From contig JAVKEP010000015.1 of the NCBI GenBank assembly GCA_040221375.1, positions 1-64,000 on the forward strand: a stretch of 64,000 nucleotides of DNA. The letters are read 5' to 3'. The translations under genes and the position numbers were made by a program. The notes under the pieces were generated by a model. It worked only from the letters and a program-made list of their open reading frames with translations, was not told the origin of the DNA and made no database searches. Position 1 is the stretch's first letter, and each line of letters starts with the position of its first letter. Shown here in pieces: positions 26,903-33,368 of the stretch. This DNA comes from SHAN690 sp040221375. Lineage in GTDB: Bacteria; Bacteroidota; Bacteroidia; Flavobacteriales_G; Salibacteraceae.

Positions 26903-28351
26903 CTAGAATTTTTGAAAAGTTGAAATGGAAGGGATTTTTCGAATGATAACATAGGCAATCAACGAAAGGCTTAGTCCGTATACGATTGGGTCCAATTGAT
27001 TCGTCCAATGTAACGTACCCATTGGGAAGGCGTTAAGAATGAGTGTGGTTCCACCGCCGATCACCATGGATCCTAATGCCGCATTGGAATGAGGGTGCCT
27101 ACTGTACAGTGCAAATAAAATAGGAACAAATAATCCTGAAACCATAAAAGCATAAGAATGCAGCATTAAATCGAGCACCATGTCTGCGTACATGGCAATA
27201 AGCACAGCCACTGCGCCGATGGCTAATGTAATGATCTGACTGAGCCTTAACTCGTCGCGGTCATTGGAACGCACAAACTTGCCGATGAGGTCGCTCACTA
27301 CGTTTCCAGAACACGCCATCAAGCAACTGTCTGCAGTGCTGAGGATGGCGCTGAAGTAAGCAGACATCATCAAGCCCATTAATCCCACGGGAAGAATTTG
27401 CCTCAAAAGCAAGGGGAGGCCCAGCTCTGCGTCGAGCGACCCTACGGTGGCAAAACCCAAGGTTGAGAACATGCCTTGATCCGCTGCGATCCGTGCAAAC
27501 AGCCCCAACAAAACACCCAAGAATGCCATGATGGGCCATTCAAAAATGCCGGCGATGTACCAAGCTTTGCGCGCTTGTTTTTCATCCTTACAAGCAAAAA
27601 TCCGTTGATAAAGCGTCATTCCGATGAACCAAATGGGAATGATCGTTACAGCCCAGTTGAGCAATGTAAACCCGTCCACGTTGGTTAGGCTGAGCAGTTC
27701 GGGCTGAACGCTAGATGATATTGTTTCCCAGCCACCGATGCTGTAATAGGCCATCGGAAGACCGATGAATATCAATCCGGCGAGTAATATTATCCACTGA
27801 ATGGTGTCTGTGTAGATCACGGCCTTAAGGCCGCCCATTACCGTGTACACGATGGCAACAACGCCCATGATAATCAGCGCGCTGTTGAATGACAAGTCCA
27901 CGAAGGTAGAGGAGGCAAGTTTGGCTCCTGCAAGCAATTGCGAAGCAGTGAACCCGAGGTATCCAATCGCAGAAATCATGGCTGCAATCAGGGCAACCTT
28001 CTTGTTGTAGAGGTGCTCAAATACTTGGGGAAAGGTGAAGAGGTTGATCTCTTTTCCTAGCTTGAAAACTTTGGGAATTAAAAACACCGCCGCGAGCCAT
28101 GCACCAATGAGTCCGGTGAATAGCATCCAGGAACCGCTGATGCCCATTGTGAATCCCAGCCCTCCAAGTCCGATGCTGAATCCTCCGCCTACATCCGTAG
28201 CTACGACAGAGAGGCCTACGTGCCAACTGCCCATATTTCGCCCACCCACATAGTAGTCGTCCTTTCCCTTGTTGGTACGAAAGAAAAAGAAGCCCACGCC
28301 AAGCATCGCGGCCATGTAAACGACAAATATGGTAAGGTCTATCCAGTGCAT
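26903..28351 (-). CDS. Sodium:solute symporter (SSS family)
   Basis: A 482-residue, thirteen-span Na+-coupled symporter. YVGGRNMGSWHVGLSVVATD is the family's early signature, and LMMSAYFSAILSTADSCLMA corresponds to the conserved TM9 Na+-site region with the serine/threonine pair. It is the first gene of the operon that continues with GNAT, M20 amidohydrolase and two racemases. An amino acid, N-acyl amino acid or related compound is thus a sensible substrate, though SSS carriers also take up sugars and carboxylates. A candidate -7 box and an adjacent perfect palindrome lie about 100-125 bases upstream. Confidence 0.9.
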   Translation of the reverse strand: MHWIDLTIFVVYMAAMLGVGFFFFRTNKGKDDYYVGGRNMGSWHVGLSVVATDVGGGFSIGLGGLGFTMGISGSWMLFTGLIGAWLAAVFLIPKVFKLGKEINLFTFPQVFEHLYNKKVALIAAMISAIGYLGFTASQLLAGAKLASSTFVDLSFNSALIIMGVVAIVYTVMGGLKAVIYTDTIQWIILLAGLIFIGLPMAYYSIGGWETISSSVQPELLSLTNVDGFTLLNWAVTIIPIWFIGMTLYQRIFACKDEKQARKAWYIAGIFEWPIMAFLGVLLGLFARIAADQGMFSTLGFATVGSLDAELGLPLLLRQILPVGLMGLMMSAYFSAILSTADSCLMACSGNVVSDLIGKFVRSNDRDELRLSQIITLAIGAVAVLIAMYADMVLDLMLHSYAFMVSGLFVPILFALYSRHPHSNAALGSMVIGGGTTLILNAFPMGTLHWTNQLDPIVYGLSLSLIAYVIIRKIPSISTFQKF

Positions 28352-28450
28352 GCTACCTAGCGCTCTCAGCTTTTAGCGGAGAAGCATTCGGAGGGCGAAT
28401 TCCAGTTCGAGTAAAGGGAAGTAGAATCTAAATTACGCATGCTTCGCTGA

Positions 28451-28468
28451 TTTTGATTTGAATCAAAA
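28451..28468. promoter_or_regulatory. Perfect palindrome, candidate repressor operator
   Basis: TTTTGATT-TG-AATCAAAA is an exact inverted repeat of eight-base arms with a two-base centre. It abuts the candidate -7 box of the symporter/racemase operon on its downstream side, where a bound repressor would cover the transcription start. Confidence 0.5.
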
Positions 28469-28476
28469 CAAAGGTA
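28469..28476 (-). promoter_or_regulatory. Candidate -7 element of the symporter/racemase operon
   Basis: Reads TACCTTTG on the minus strand, an exact match to TAnnTTTG. No clear TTG is found at the expected upstream distance, and the leader to the ATG at 28351 would be about 115 bases, which is long for this genome. The neighbouring palindrome raises the probability that it is real. Confidence 0.4.
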
Positions 28477-28507
28477 AGAATCGAAATTTGCTAAAGGAAA
28501 GCGCAGG

Positions 28508-29917
28508 TCAATCAACCTCTTTCAATTTCCATTTCCCTCGTTTAAACAAGACAATTGCGACTACGGCATAAAGTGAATGGGCAAATGCGATGCAGACGAA
28601 GACGCCATCGCTCTTCCAACCTAATTCCACGGATAAGTAATAGGAGAGAGGTATTTGAACCAACCAAAAGACGATTAAACTGATCCACATTGGCGTTCGA
28701 GTATCACCGGCGCCGTTGAAGGCTTGTCCGATTACCATGCCATAGGAAAAGAAGATATACCCCGCACAAATGATGCGGAGCGCAGATGTGCCAATTTCTC
28801 GGACAACGATCTCATCGGTGAAAAAATTCAGGATTTCCTCGGAAAAGATGAAGAAGATGATCGAAACCAAGAGAAGAAAGATGGTATTGTACATGGCGGC
28901 ACGCCAAACCGATATTTCTGCGCGCTCGGGTTGCTTGGCCCCTAAGTTTTGCCCTACCAAGGTTGCTGCAGCATTGGCCATTCCCCAACTCGGCAATAAG
29001 GTAAAGACGATGACGCGAAACGCGATGGTATAACCGGCCAGCGCTTCGGTGCCGAACAAACTGATGACCCGTACCAGGAAAATCCAGCTTGCCGATTCGA
29101 TCAAGAATTGCGCAACACCCCCAAAGGATATCACAATTATTTCTCTGATCGTTTTCCATCGAATCACCACATTTTCCCAGCCCAATCGAATCAGCGAAGC
29201 GCCATTGAAGAGGTGCCACAACTGGTATAATACCCCAATGGATCGACCAGTAGTTGTGGCGACGGCTGCTCCAGCAACGCCCATTTCTGGAAAGAAGCCG
29301 ATCCCAAAGATCAAAAGCGGATCCAAGATGATGTTGAGTCCATTGGCGAGCCAGAGCGAACGCATCGCTATGGCCGGGTCTCCTGCTCCTCTGAAAATTG
29401 CGTTAATCATGAAGAGTAAAATGATGCTGATGTTGCCTGCATACATGATCTCCGCATAGGCCACGCCTTCTTCAATCAGCTCGGGTTCACCCCCCATCAA
29501 TGCGAGTATGTCTCCAGCAAAGTACAACCCGCCAATTCCGAGAACAACACCGATCGCAACGGCGATGAGGATGGATTGAAAGGCTGCATCTGCTGCTCGT
29601 TTAGGTTCTTTAGCACCAACCCGTCGAGACACAATCGCAGTGACCGCCATGCTCAATCCAACGGCCATGGAATAAATGATGAATAGCACAGATTCGGTAA
29701 GTCCAACGGTCGCCACCGCGTTCACGCTGATTTTGGAAACGAAGAATACATCTACAACAGCAAAGAGCGATTCCATCAGCATTTCTGCAATCATGGGCAC
29801 CGCAAGAAGAAATATTGCCTTGTTGATGCTACCGCTGGTATACTCGTGCTCGCCGCCTTTTAGGGCCTGCACAAAGAGCTTTGCATAGCGACTAATACGG
29901 TTTGATGGCTGAGACAT
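28508..29917 (-). CDS. MATE family efflux transporter
   Basis: A 469-residue cation-coupled exporter of the MATE family with twelve hydrophobic spans in two similar halves. AIFLLAVPMIAEMLMESLF begins the first half, and the MATE-typical PMIAEMLMESLFAVVD/GFFPEMGVAGAAVATT pattern and FNGAGDTRTPMWISL near the end support the call. It is usually a multidrug or metabolite exporter. The gene is monocistronic in appearance: about 155 bases separate its end from the symporter promoter region, and 61 bases separate its start from the DUF2063 stop upstream. Confidence 0.92.
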   Translation of the reverse strand: MSQPSNRISRYAKLFVQALKGGEHEYTSGSINKAIFLLAVPMIAEMLMESLFAVVDVFFVSKISVNAVATVGLTESVLFIIYSMAVGLSMAVTAIVSRRVGAKEPKRAADAAFQSILIAVAIGVVLGIGGLYFAGDILALMGGEPELIEEGVAYAEIMYAGNISIILLFMINAIFRGAGDPAIAMRSLWLANGLNIILDPLLIFGIGFFPEMGVAGAAVATTTGRSIGVLYQLWHLFNGASLIRLGWENVVIRWKTIREIIVISFGGVAQFLIESASWIFLVRVISLFGTEALAGYTIAFRVIVFTLLPSWGMANAAATLVGQNLGAKQPERAEISVWRAAMYNTIFLLLVSIIFFIFSEEILNFFTDEIVVREIGTSALRIICAGYIFFSYGMVIGQAFNGAGDTRTPMWISLIVFWLVQIPLSYYLSVELGWKSDGVFVCIAFAHSLYAVVAIVLFKRGKWKLKEVD

Positions 29918-29978
29918 GCGATGGGCAAATGGTTGTAGGTAGCGGCCAAAAGTCGTACAAAAGAAGGATTCGCTGCCC

Positions 29979-30725
29979 TTAGTTGACCATTTCGACCGAT
30001 TTTAACTTCGTGTAGAATTGCTTGAGTTGGTCAGACAGCAGGGATGTATCGCTCATGCCGAATTGCTGGGAAATTACAGGGAACAAGTCGCTGGGCGTAA
30101 TGGTTTCATCAGTTTTCAGCGTACCGATGAACCATGCAAGAAAAGGGGAGAGGTTCATGAATTTTACTTTCCCAGTTGAAGCTTGACGATGGATCAAGCA
30201 GAAATATTGGCCGCGGTCAGTATTCGAAATAAAGCGCGCGTTTTTTAAGTGGACAGGGAAGTCAAAACCCAGTATCTCGGACTCGGGATTGAGATGCCAA
30301 GCCTCTGAGATCGGATCTGCGCTAATGCCTTCTTTAAAAGGCTTATCGTTCATCATGTAGTATTCTGCTTCGAGCCATTCTAACTCCAGCAAATCCATCA
30401 AGTGCGGATACTTCTTGATCAGATCTTTTTTATTTTCTTCGATGAAAGCAATCAATTCTTTGGGCATCCTCCAAACTTGAGGATGGGCACAGTCGTGCTC
30501 TTCGAAGAAGTCATGGCACACGATGCCCCATTCCTTTTGGGTCAAAAGGTTCACCGTGAGAGGATACGTACTCGAAAGGGCTTCACATACGACATTAAAG
30601 ACCAAACGGCGGTAGTGATGGAGTCTTCCAGAGGTTAGCCCTTGAAGATCGGGTTCAACACCATCTCGCGTATACGTTGCGAGCATTGATTGCTGCCGGT
30701 GGGTATCATCTCGCAAGCGTGGCAT
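29979..30725 (-). CDS. DUF2063 protein, MNIO partner (BufC/HvfC-like)
   Basis: A 248-residue protein of the DUF2063 family. The N-terminal putative DNA-binding domain region has LTSGRLHHYRRLVFNVVCEA and AHPQVWRMPKELIAF; the C-terminal half carries NLSPFLAWFIG and a helical tail. In bufferin and HvfABC operons the DUF2063 protein acts as the MNIO's partner and is thought to bind and present the precursor; direct DNA binding is not established. The ATG at 30725 lies inside the MNIO gene (20-base overlap), a strong sign of co-translation. Although named a DNA-binding domain in databases, its place here argues for a peptide-handling role. Confidence 0.88.
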   Translation of the reverse strand: MPRLRDDTHRQQSMLATYTRDGVEPDLQGLTSGRLHHYRRLVFNVVCEALSSTYPLTVNLLTQKEWGIVCHDFFEEHDCAHPQVWRMPKELIAFIEENKKDLIKKYPHLMDLLELEWLEAEYYMMNDKPFKEGISADPISEAWHLNPESEILGFDFPVHLKNARFISNTDRGQYFCLIHRQASTGKVKFMNLSPFLAWFIGTLKTDETITPSDLFPVISQQFGMSDTSLLSDQLKQFYTKLKSVEMVN

Positions 30726-31542
30726 AATCCCAGTTTTTGGTGCATATATCTTCCAAAGTATCCATTTCCGCTTGCAACACATTGAGTTCAGGAATATTGA
30801 AATCCCGTTCGAGAAGCACGGGTACGGGGGCGTTTAATCCTTGAATGGCGTGCTCAAATAGGTCGAAGACGGGATCGATAATCGCCTGGCCATGCGTATC
30901 GATGATGAGGTCATCGCTGACCTGTTCATGTCCGGCCATGTGAATGTACCTGACCCGCGTAGTGTCGAGTTGGTCGATGAACACCTTGGGGTCATAACCG
31001 TGATTGAAACCATTGACGTAGATGTTGTTGATATCAAATAATAATTCACAATCGGCCTCAGCTAAGATTGCGTTGATGAATTCAACTTCTGACATTTCCG
31101 CAGCCACTGGGGTGTAGTAGCTGACGATTTCGATGACCAATTTACGTCCCAGGAAATCTTGGACTTCTCTGATGCGCTCAGCCACATGGTAAACGGCGTC
31201 CTCACGGAACGGAATGGGAAGTAAATCATACAGATGTGCGTTGTCGCATTTGCTGTAGCTCAGGTGCTCAGAATAGATCAGAACATTCCACTCTTCTAAA
31301 AAGGCTTTTACTTTTTTTAAAAACCCGCGGTCGATTGGGTCGGGACTGCCGACAGAAAGGGAGAGACCATGGCAATAAACAGGATAGCGCTCAGCAACGC
31401 GTGCGAATTGACGCCTCCAGTATCCGCCGACGTCAATCCAATTTTCAGGCGCGACTTCTACGAAGGCCGGGTGCACCGCGTCTGATTCAAGGAAAGCGTT
31501 TCCAAAATCCTTTCTGTATCCTATTCCTACGTGTTTGTTCAT
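30706..31542 (-). CDS. MNIO family multinuclear iron oxidase (DUF692; BufB/HvfB-like)
   Basis: A 278-residue TIM-barrel enzyme of the DUF692 family, which uses a di- or tri-iron centre to modify cysteines of RiPP precursors. Candidate iron ligands, aligned by eye to MbnB, are H58 (YCHGLSLS), H93 (SEHLSYS), E138, D170 and N172 (FDINNIYVN), H201 (IHMAGH), D215 and H217 (IDTHG) and E245 (LLERD). The residue after E138 is Ile, where most relatives have Asn (ENxS). The ATG at 31542 is chosen because the alternative at 31560 falls inside a terminator hairpin. The upstream EGKCG protein is the expected substrate and the overlapping DUF2063 gene the partner. Confidence 0.9.
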   Translation of the reverse strand: MNKHVGIGYRKDFGNAFLESDAVHPAFVEVAPENWIDVGGYWRRQFARVAERYPVYCHGLSLSVGSPDPIDRGFLKKVKAFLEEWNVLIYSEHLSYSKCDNAHLYDLLPIPFREDAVYHVAERIREVQDFLGRKLVIEIVSYYTPVAAEMSEVEFINAILAEADCELLFDINNIYVNGFNHGYDPKVFIDQLDTTRVRYIHMAGHEQVSDDLIIDTHGQAIIDPVFDLFEHAIQGLNAPVPVLLERDFNIPELNVLQAEMDTLEDICTKNWDYATLAR

Positions 31543-31545
31543 ACC

Positions 31546-31577
31546 AAAAAAAAGGCCCAAGACTAGCTCGGACCTTT
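31546..31577 (-). terminator. Intrinsic terminator or attenuator between precursor and MNIO genes
   Basis: On the minus strand AAAGGTCC (31577-31570) pairs with GGGCCTTT (31558-31551), eight pairs including one G-U, around an 11-base loop. It is followed by eight T's ending three bases before the MNIO ATG. Partial readthrough would make more precursor than enzyme mRNA. Confidence 0.65.
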
Positions 31578-31596
31578 CATTATTACAACGATATAA

Positions 31597-32007
31597 TCAC
31601 TTTGGATCAGCGTCTGGATTCTTCTTCTCTGTCTTGGTTTTCGATTTTGCAGCCTTTTCTTCGCCACATTTTCCTTCACCACATTTGTGGTCAGACGCTT
31701 TGGCTTCGCTCTTTTCAGCGCTGCCTTCAGCCTTTTCATCGCCGCATTTTCCTTCGCCACACTTGTGGTCCTCCGTTTTTCCTTCAGCCTTTTCATCGCC
31801 ACATTTTCCCTCACCACACTTTGCTTCGAGGGTATTGAAACCTGTGTTAGATGCATCCAGCAAGTCAGAACGCAATTCTGCGCCAGATCCCAGATCATCA
31901 TAGTCGAACATTTCAGCTGCATTGGCGGTTACACTGCCTAATAGAGCTCCAGACATAACCGTCCCAGTTATGAGGGCTCCGATGTTTCGCTTTGATTGCT
32001 TATTCAT
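31597..32007 (-). CDS. Secreted Cys-rich precursor peptide with three KCGEGKCG modules (BufA/HvfA-like)
   Basis: A 136-residue exported small protein. A Sec-type signal runs to about A30/A31 (GSVTANAAE). An acidic linker (~32-60) precedes three near-identical modules centred on KCGEGKCG, with Cys pairs C64/C69, C83/C88 and C109/C114, joined by Lys/Glu-rich spacers, and a lysine-rich tail. EGKCG is the motif that MNIO enzymes of bufferin/HvfA systems oxidise to a copper-binding heterocycle (thiooxazole or oxazolone/thioamide in the published systems). There are no other cysteines. It lies 18 bases after the anti-sigma gene and 54 bases before its presumed modifying enzyme. Confidence 0.88.
   Translation of the reverse strand: MNKQSKRNIGALITGTVMSGALLGSVTANAAEMFDYDDLGSGAELRSDLLDASNTGFNTLEAKCGEGKCGDEKAEGKTEDHKCGEGKCGDEKAEGSAEKSEAKASDHKCGEGKCGEEKAAKSKTKTEKKNPDADPK
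31648..31827 (-). repeat. Three in-gene tandem modules encoding [HA]KCGEGKCG(D/E)EKA
   Basis: Modules cover about 31827-31780, 31767-31723 and 31689-31648. The first two are nearly identical for about 45 bases at DNA level, and the third diverges at several third positions. This suggests recent duplication of one unit from an older pair. Confidence 0.8.
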
Positions 32008-32025
32008 AGTCTTGGTTGTTTGAGA

Positions 32026-32256
32026 TTAAAAACGTTGAATGATAGATTTAATATTGGATTTTTCCGTCGGAGATAATTCATCCGTGCCGTCACTTTCGTA
32101 GCTAAAAAATTGATTTAGCAATGCTTGCTGTTTTGCAAACAACTTGCAGTATTTACAGAAGAATGTATGCATGGCTAAGTCCCACCGTGTCCTGAGCGAA
32201 ATCCCTCCTTCCGTTTTTTGAATGCTGGCCTCTGAGGCTTCTTTACATGTCATCAT
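32026..32256 (-). CDS. Small zinc-type anti-sigma factor
   Basis: A 76-residue protein with the anti-sigma zinc-finger pattern H30-xxx-C34-xx-C37 (MHTFFCKYC) and an N-terminal C4 that could be the fourth ligand. Such ZAS proteins bind and silence their cognate ECF sigma factor, and release it on metal or redox change. There is no membrane span, so it would be a cytoplasmic sensor. The gene starts within the last codons of the sigma factor gene (ATGA overlap), the usual sigma/anti-sigma arrangement. The small size and the HxxxCxxC motif make this call strong despite lack of a database search. Confidence 0.8.
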   Translation of the reverse strand: MMTCKEASEASIQKTEGGISLRTRWDLAMHTFFCKYCKLFAKQQALLNQFFSYESDGTDELSPTEKSNIKSIIQRF

Positions 32257-32810
32257 CGTTCAAACCAATTTATCTCAATGCATCGGCGCAATTTGAGCTT
32301 AGCTCTATGCACCAAAACCCAGTAGTTGGAAGACGATATATCAAGTTCCTTACAAATGTGTTCGGCATCCTCGCCGTCGATGTACTTCATGGTGAATACA
32401 AGACGCTGCATTTCATTCAAATTTTGCCGACATCCTTCAAGTACGTCCATGAATTCATTGTTTCTAACCATCTTATCGGTTGTCCACTCCTTCGGCAATT
32501 TATCTTGTAACCAGTTGCCTTTGGGGCCAAAAAATTGATCGTTATCATCGTCTGAAACCAAGTCAGAAGCCAAGGATTCTTTTTTCTTCTTGTAATGATC
32601 TAAAATTCTGCTTTTCAGGATGAGAAACAGCCAGTTCTTTTCAGAAATTTCGCCTCGATAGTTTTCTTTTGATTTAATCGCTGTGACAAATGTGTCTTGT
32701 ACCAGATCTCGGGCGATGTCCCTTTCTGGAACGCGTTTAACCGCGAAGCGCAAAAGCAAATCTCCGAAGGATTCAACCCAAGTCTCAGGATGAAGCGAAT
32801 GTGAGGCCAT
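32253..32810 (-). CDS. ECF-type RNA polymerase sigma factor
   Basis: A 185-residue sigma-70 family protein with regions 2 and 4 only. Region 2 includes ARDLVQDTFVTAIKSKENY and WLFLILKSRILDHYKKK (residues ~33-77). Region 4 runs from about 122 to 180 (LNEMQRLVFTMKYIDGEDAE, then a helix-turn-helix ending VLVHRAKLKLRRCIE). It is expected to transcribe its own operon, which encodes the anti-sigma factor, the Cys-rich precursor and its modifying enzymes. In Caulobacter a comparable bufferin operon is controlled by the ECF factor SigF. The ATG at 32810 lies 42 bases after the terminator of the preceding gene. Confidence 0.92.
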   Translation of the reverse strand: MASHSLHPETWVESFGDLLLRFAVKRVPERDIARDLVQDTFVTAIKSKENYRGEISEKNWLFLILKSRILDHYKKKKESLASDLVSDDDNDQFFGPKGNWLQDKLPKEWTTDKMVRNNEFMDVLEGCRQNLNEMQRLVFTMKYIDGEDAEHICKELDISSSNYWVLVHRAKLKLRRCIEINWFER

Positions 32811-32851
32811 GTTTCCAAAGAAAGCTATTCTTAGCCTAAATCAAAGCGTAT

Positions 32852-32876
32852 AAAAAAAGCGAACCGCTAGGTCCGC
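32852..32876 (-). terminator. Intrinsic terminator of the Spy/CpxP-like gene
   Basis: Minus strand: GCGGACC-tagc-GGTTCGC, seven pairs including one G-U, followed by seven T's (A's at 32852-32858 on the plus strand). It separates the Spy-like gene from the ECF operon, so the latter probably has its own promoter. Confidence 0.75.
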
Positions 32877-32891
32877 CTTTTGAGTTGCCGT

Positions 32892-33296
32892 TCATTTATG
32901 TGCCTTATGCATACTATGCGGGGAATGCTCTTCGGCTTCCAAGCGTTGCGCGCTCCGCTGTTTTCTCAGTTTTACTGCTTTGGTCCGCTGTTCAGGGGTG
33001 AGAACCGCAATGACATGAGCATGGTGTTCTTTTTTGAGCTTACGCATTTCGGAGCTTAGTGGCCGTCCTTGTTCGTCTTTCGCGATGCGTGTGCGCTCAA
33101 CTGCAAAAGAACGATTGACAGCCAGAAGTGAATTGTACTGTTCATCACTCAGATCCAGATCGACTTTCATTTGCTCCAGTTTCGGAGTCACAGGGCGATG
33201 AGTTTTGTGCGTTGAGTGGATTACCGATTGGCCTTGAGCCAAGCTGACGGACCCGATGATGAGGGTTGCAACCGCCGTAAGGAGGACATGTTTCAT
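32892..33296 (-). CDS. Exported Spy/CpxP-like small helical protein, His-rich
   Basis: A 134-residue periplasmic protein: signal peptide through about residue 22 (GSVSLAQGQS), then helical segments with LDLSDEQYNSLLAVNRSF and VIAVLTPEQRTKAVKLRKQ. These two are the LTxxQ-type repeats of Spy/CpxP proteins, which act as chaperones or stress and metal sensors. Both ends are rich in histidine (HSTHKTH, EEHSPHSMHKAHK), so metal binding is possible. It lies upstream of the sigma-factor operon on the same strand but is cut off by a terminator. A link with copper stress is suggestive only. Confidence 0.7.
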   Translation of the reverse strand: MKHVLLTAVATLIIGSVSLAQGQSVIHSTHKTHRPVTPKLEQMKVDLDLSDEQYNSLLAVNRSFAVERTRIAKDEQGRPLSSEMRKLKKEHHAHVIAVLTPEQRTKAVKLRKQRSAQRLEAEEHSPHSMHKAHK

Positions 33297-33368
33297 ACGA
33301 ATTGATTTTAATTTCCTTCAGCCATCCAAGGACGGTGCCAATTCCTGTCCGTTAAGCTTTATTGGGAA

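Noticed and set aside
29979..30725. DUF2063 protein as a transcription regulator
   Set aside because: The database name mentions DNA binding, but its overlap with the MNIO gene and published BufC/HvfC roles favour precursor handling.
31236..31903. Two plus-strand open frames of 122-200 codons opposite the MNIO and precursor genes
   Set aside because: They are antisense shadows, one of them a low-complexity translation of the Lys/Glu/Cys-rich repeat; no start signal, family match or spacing supports them.
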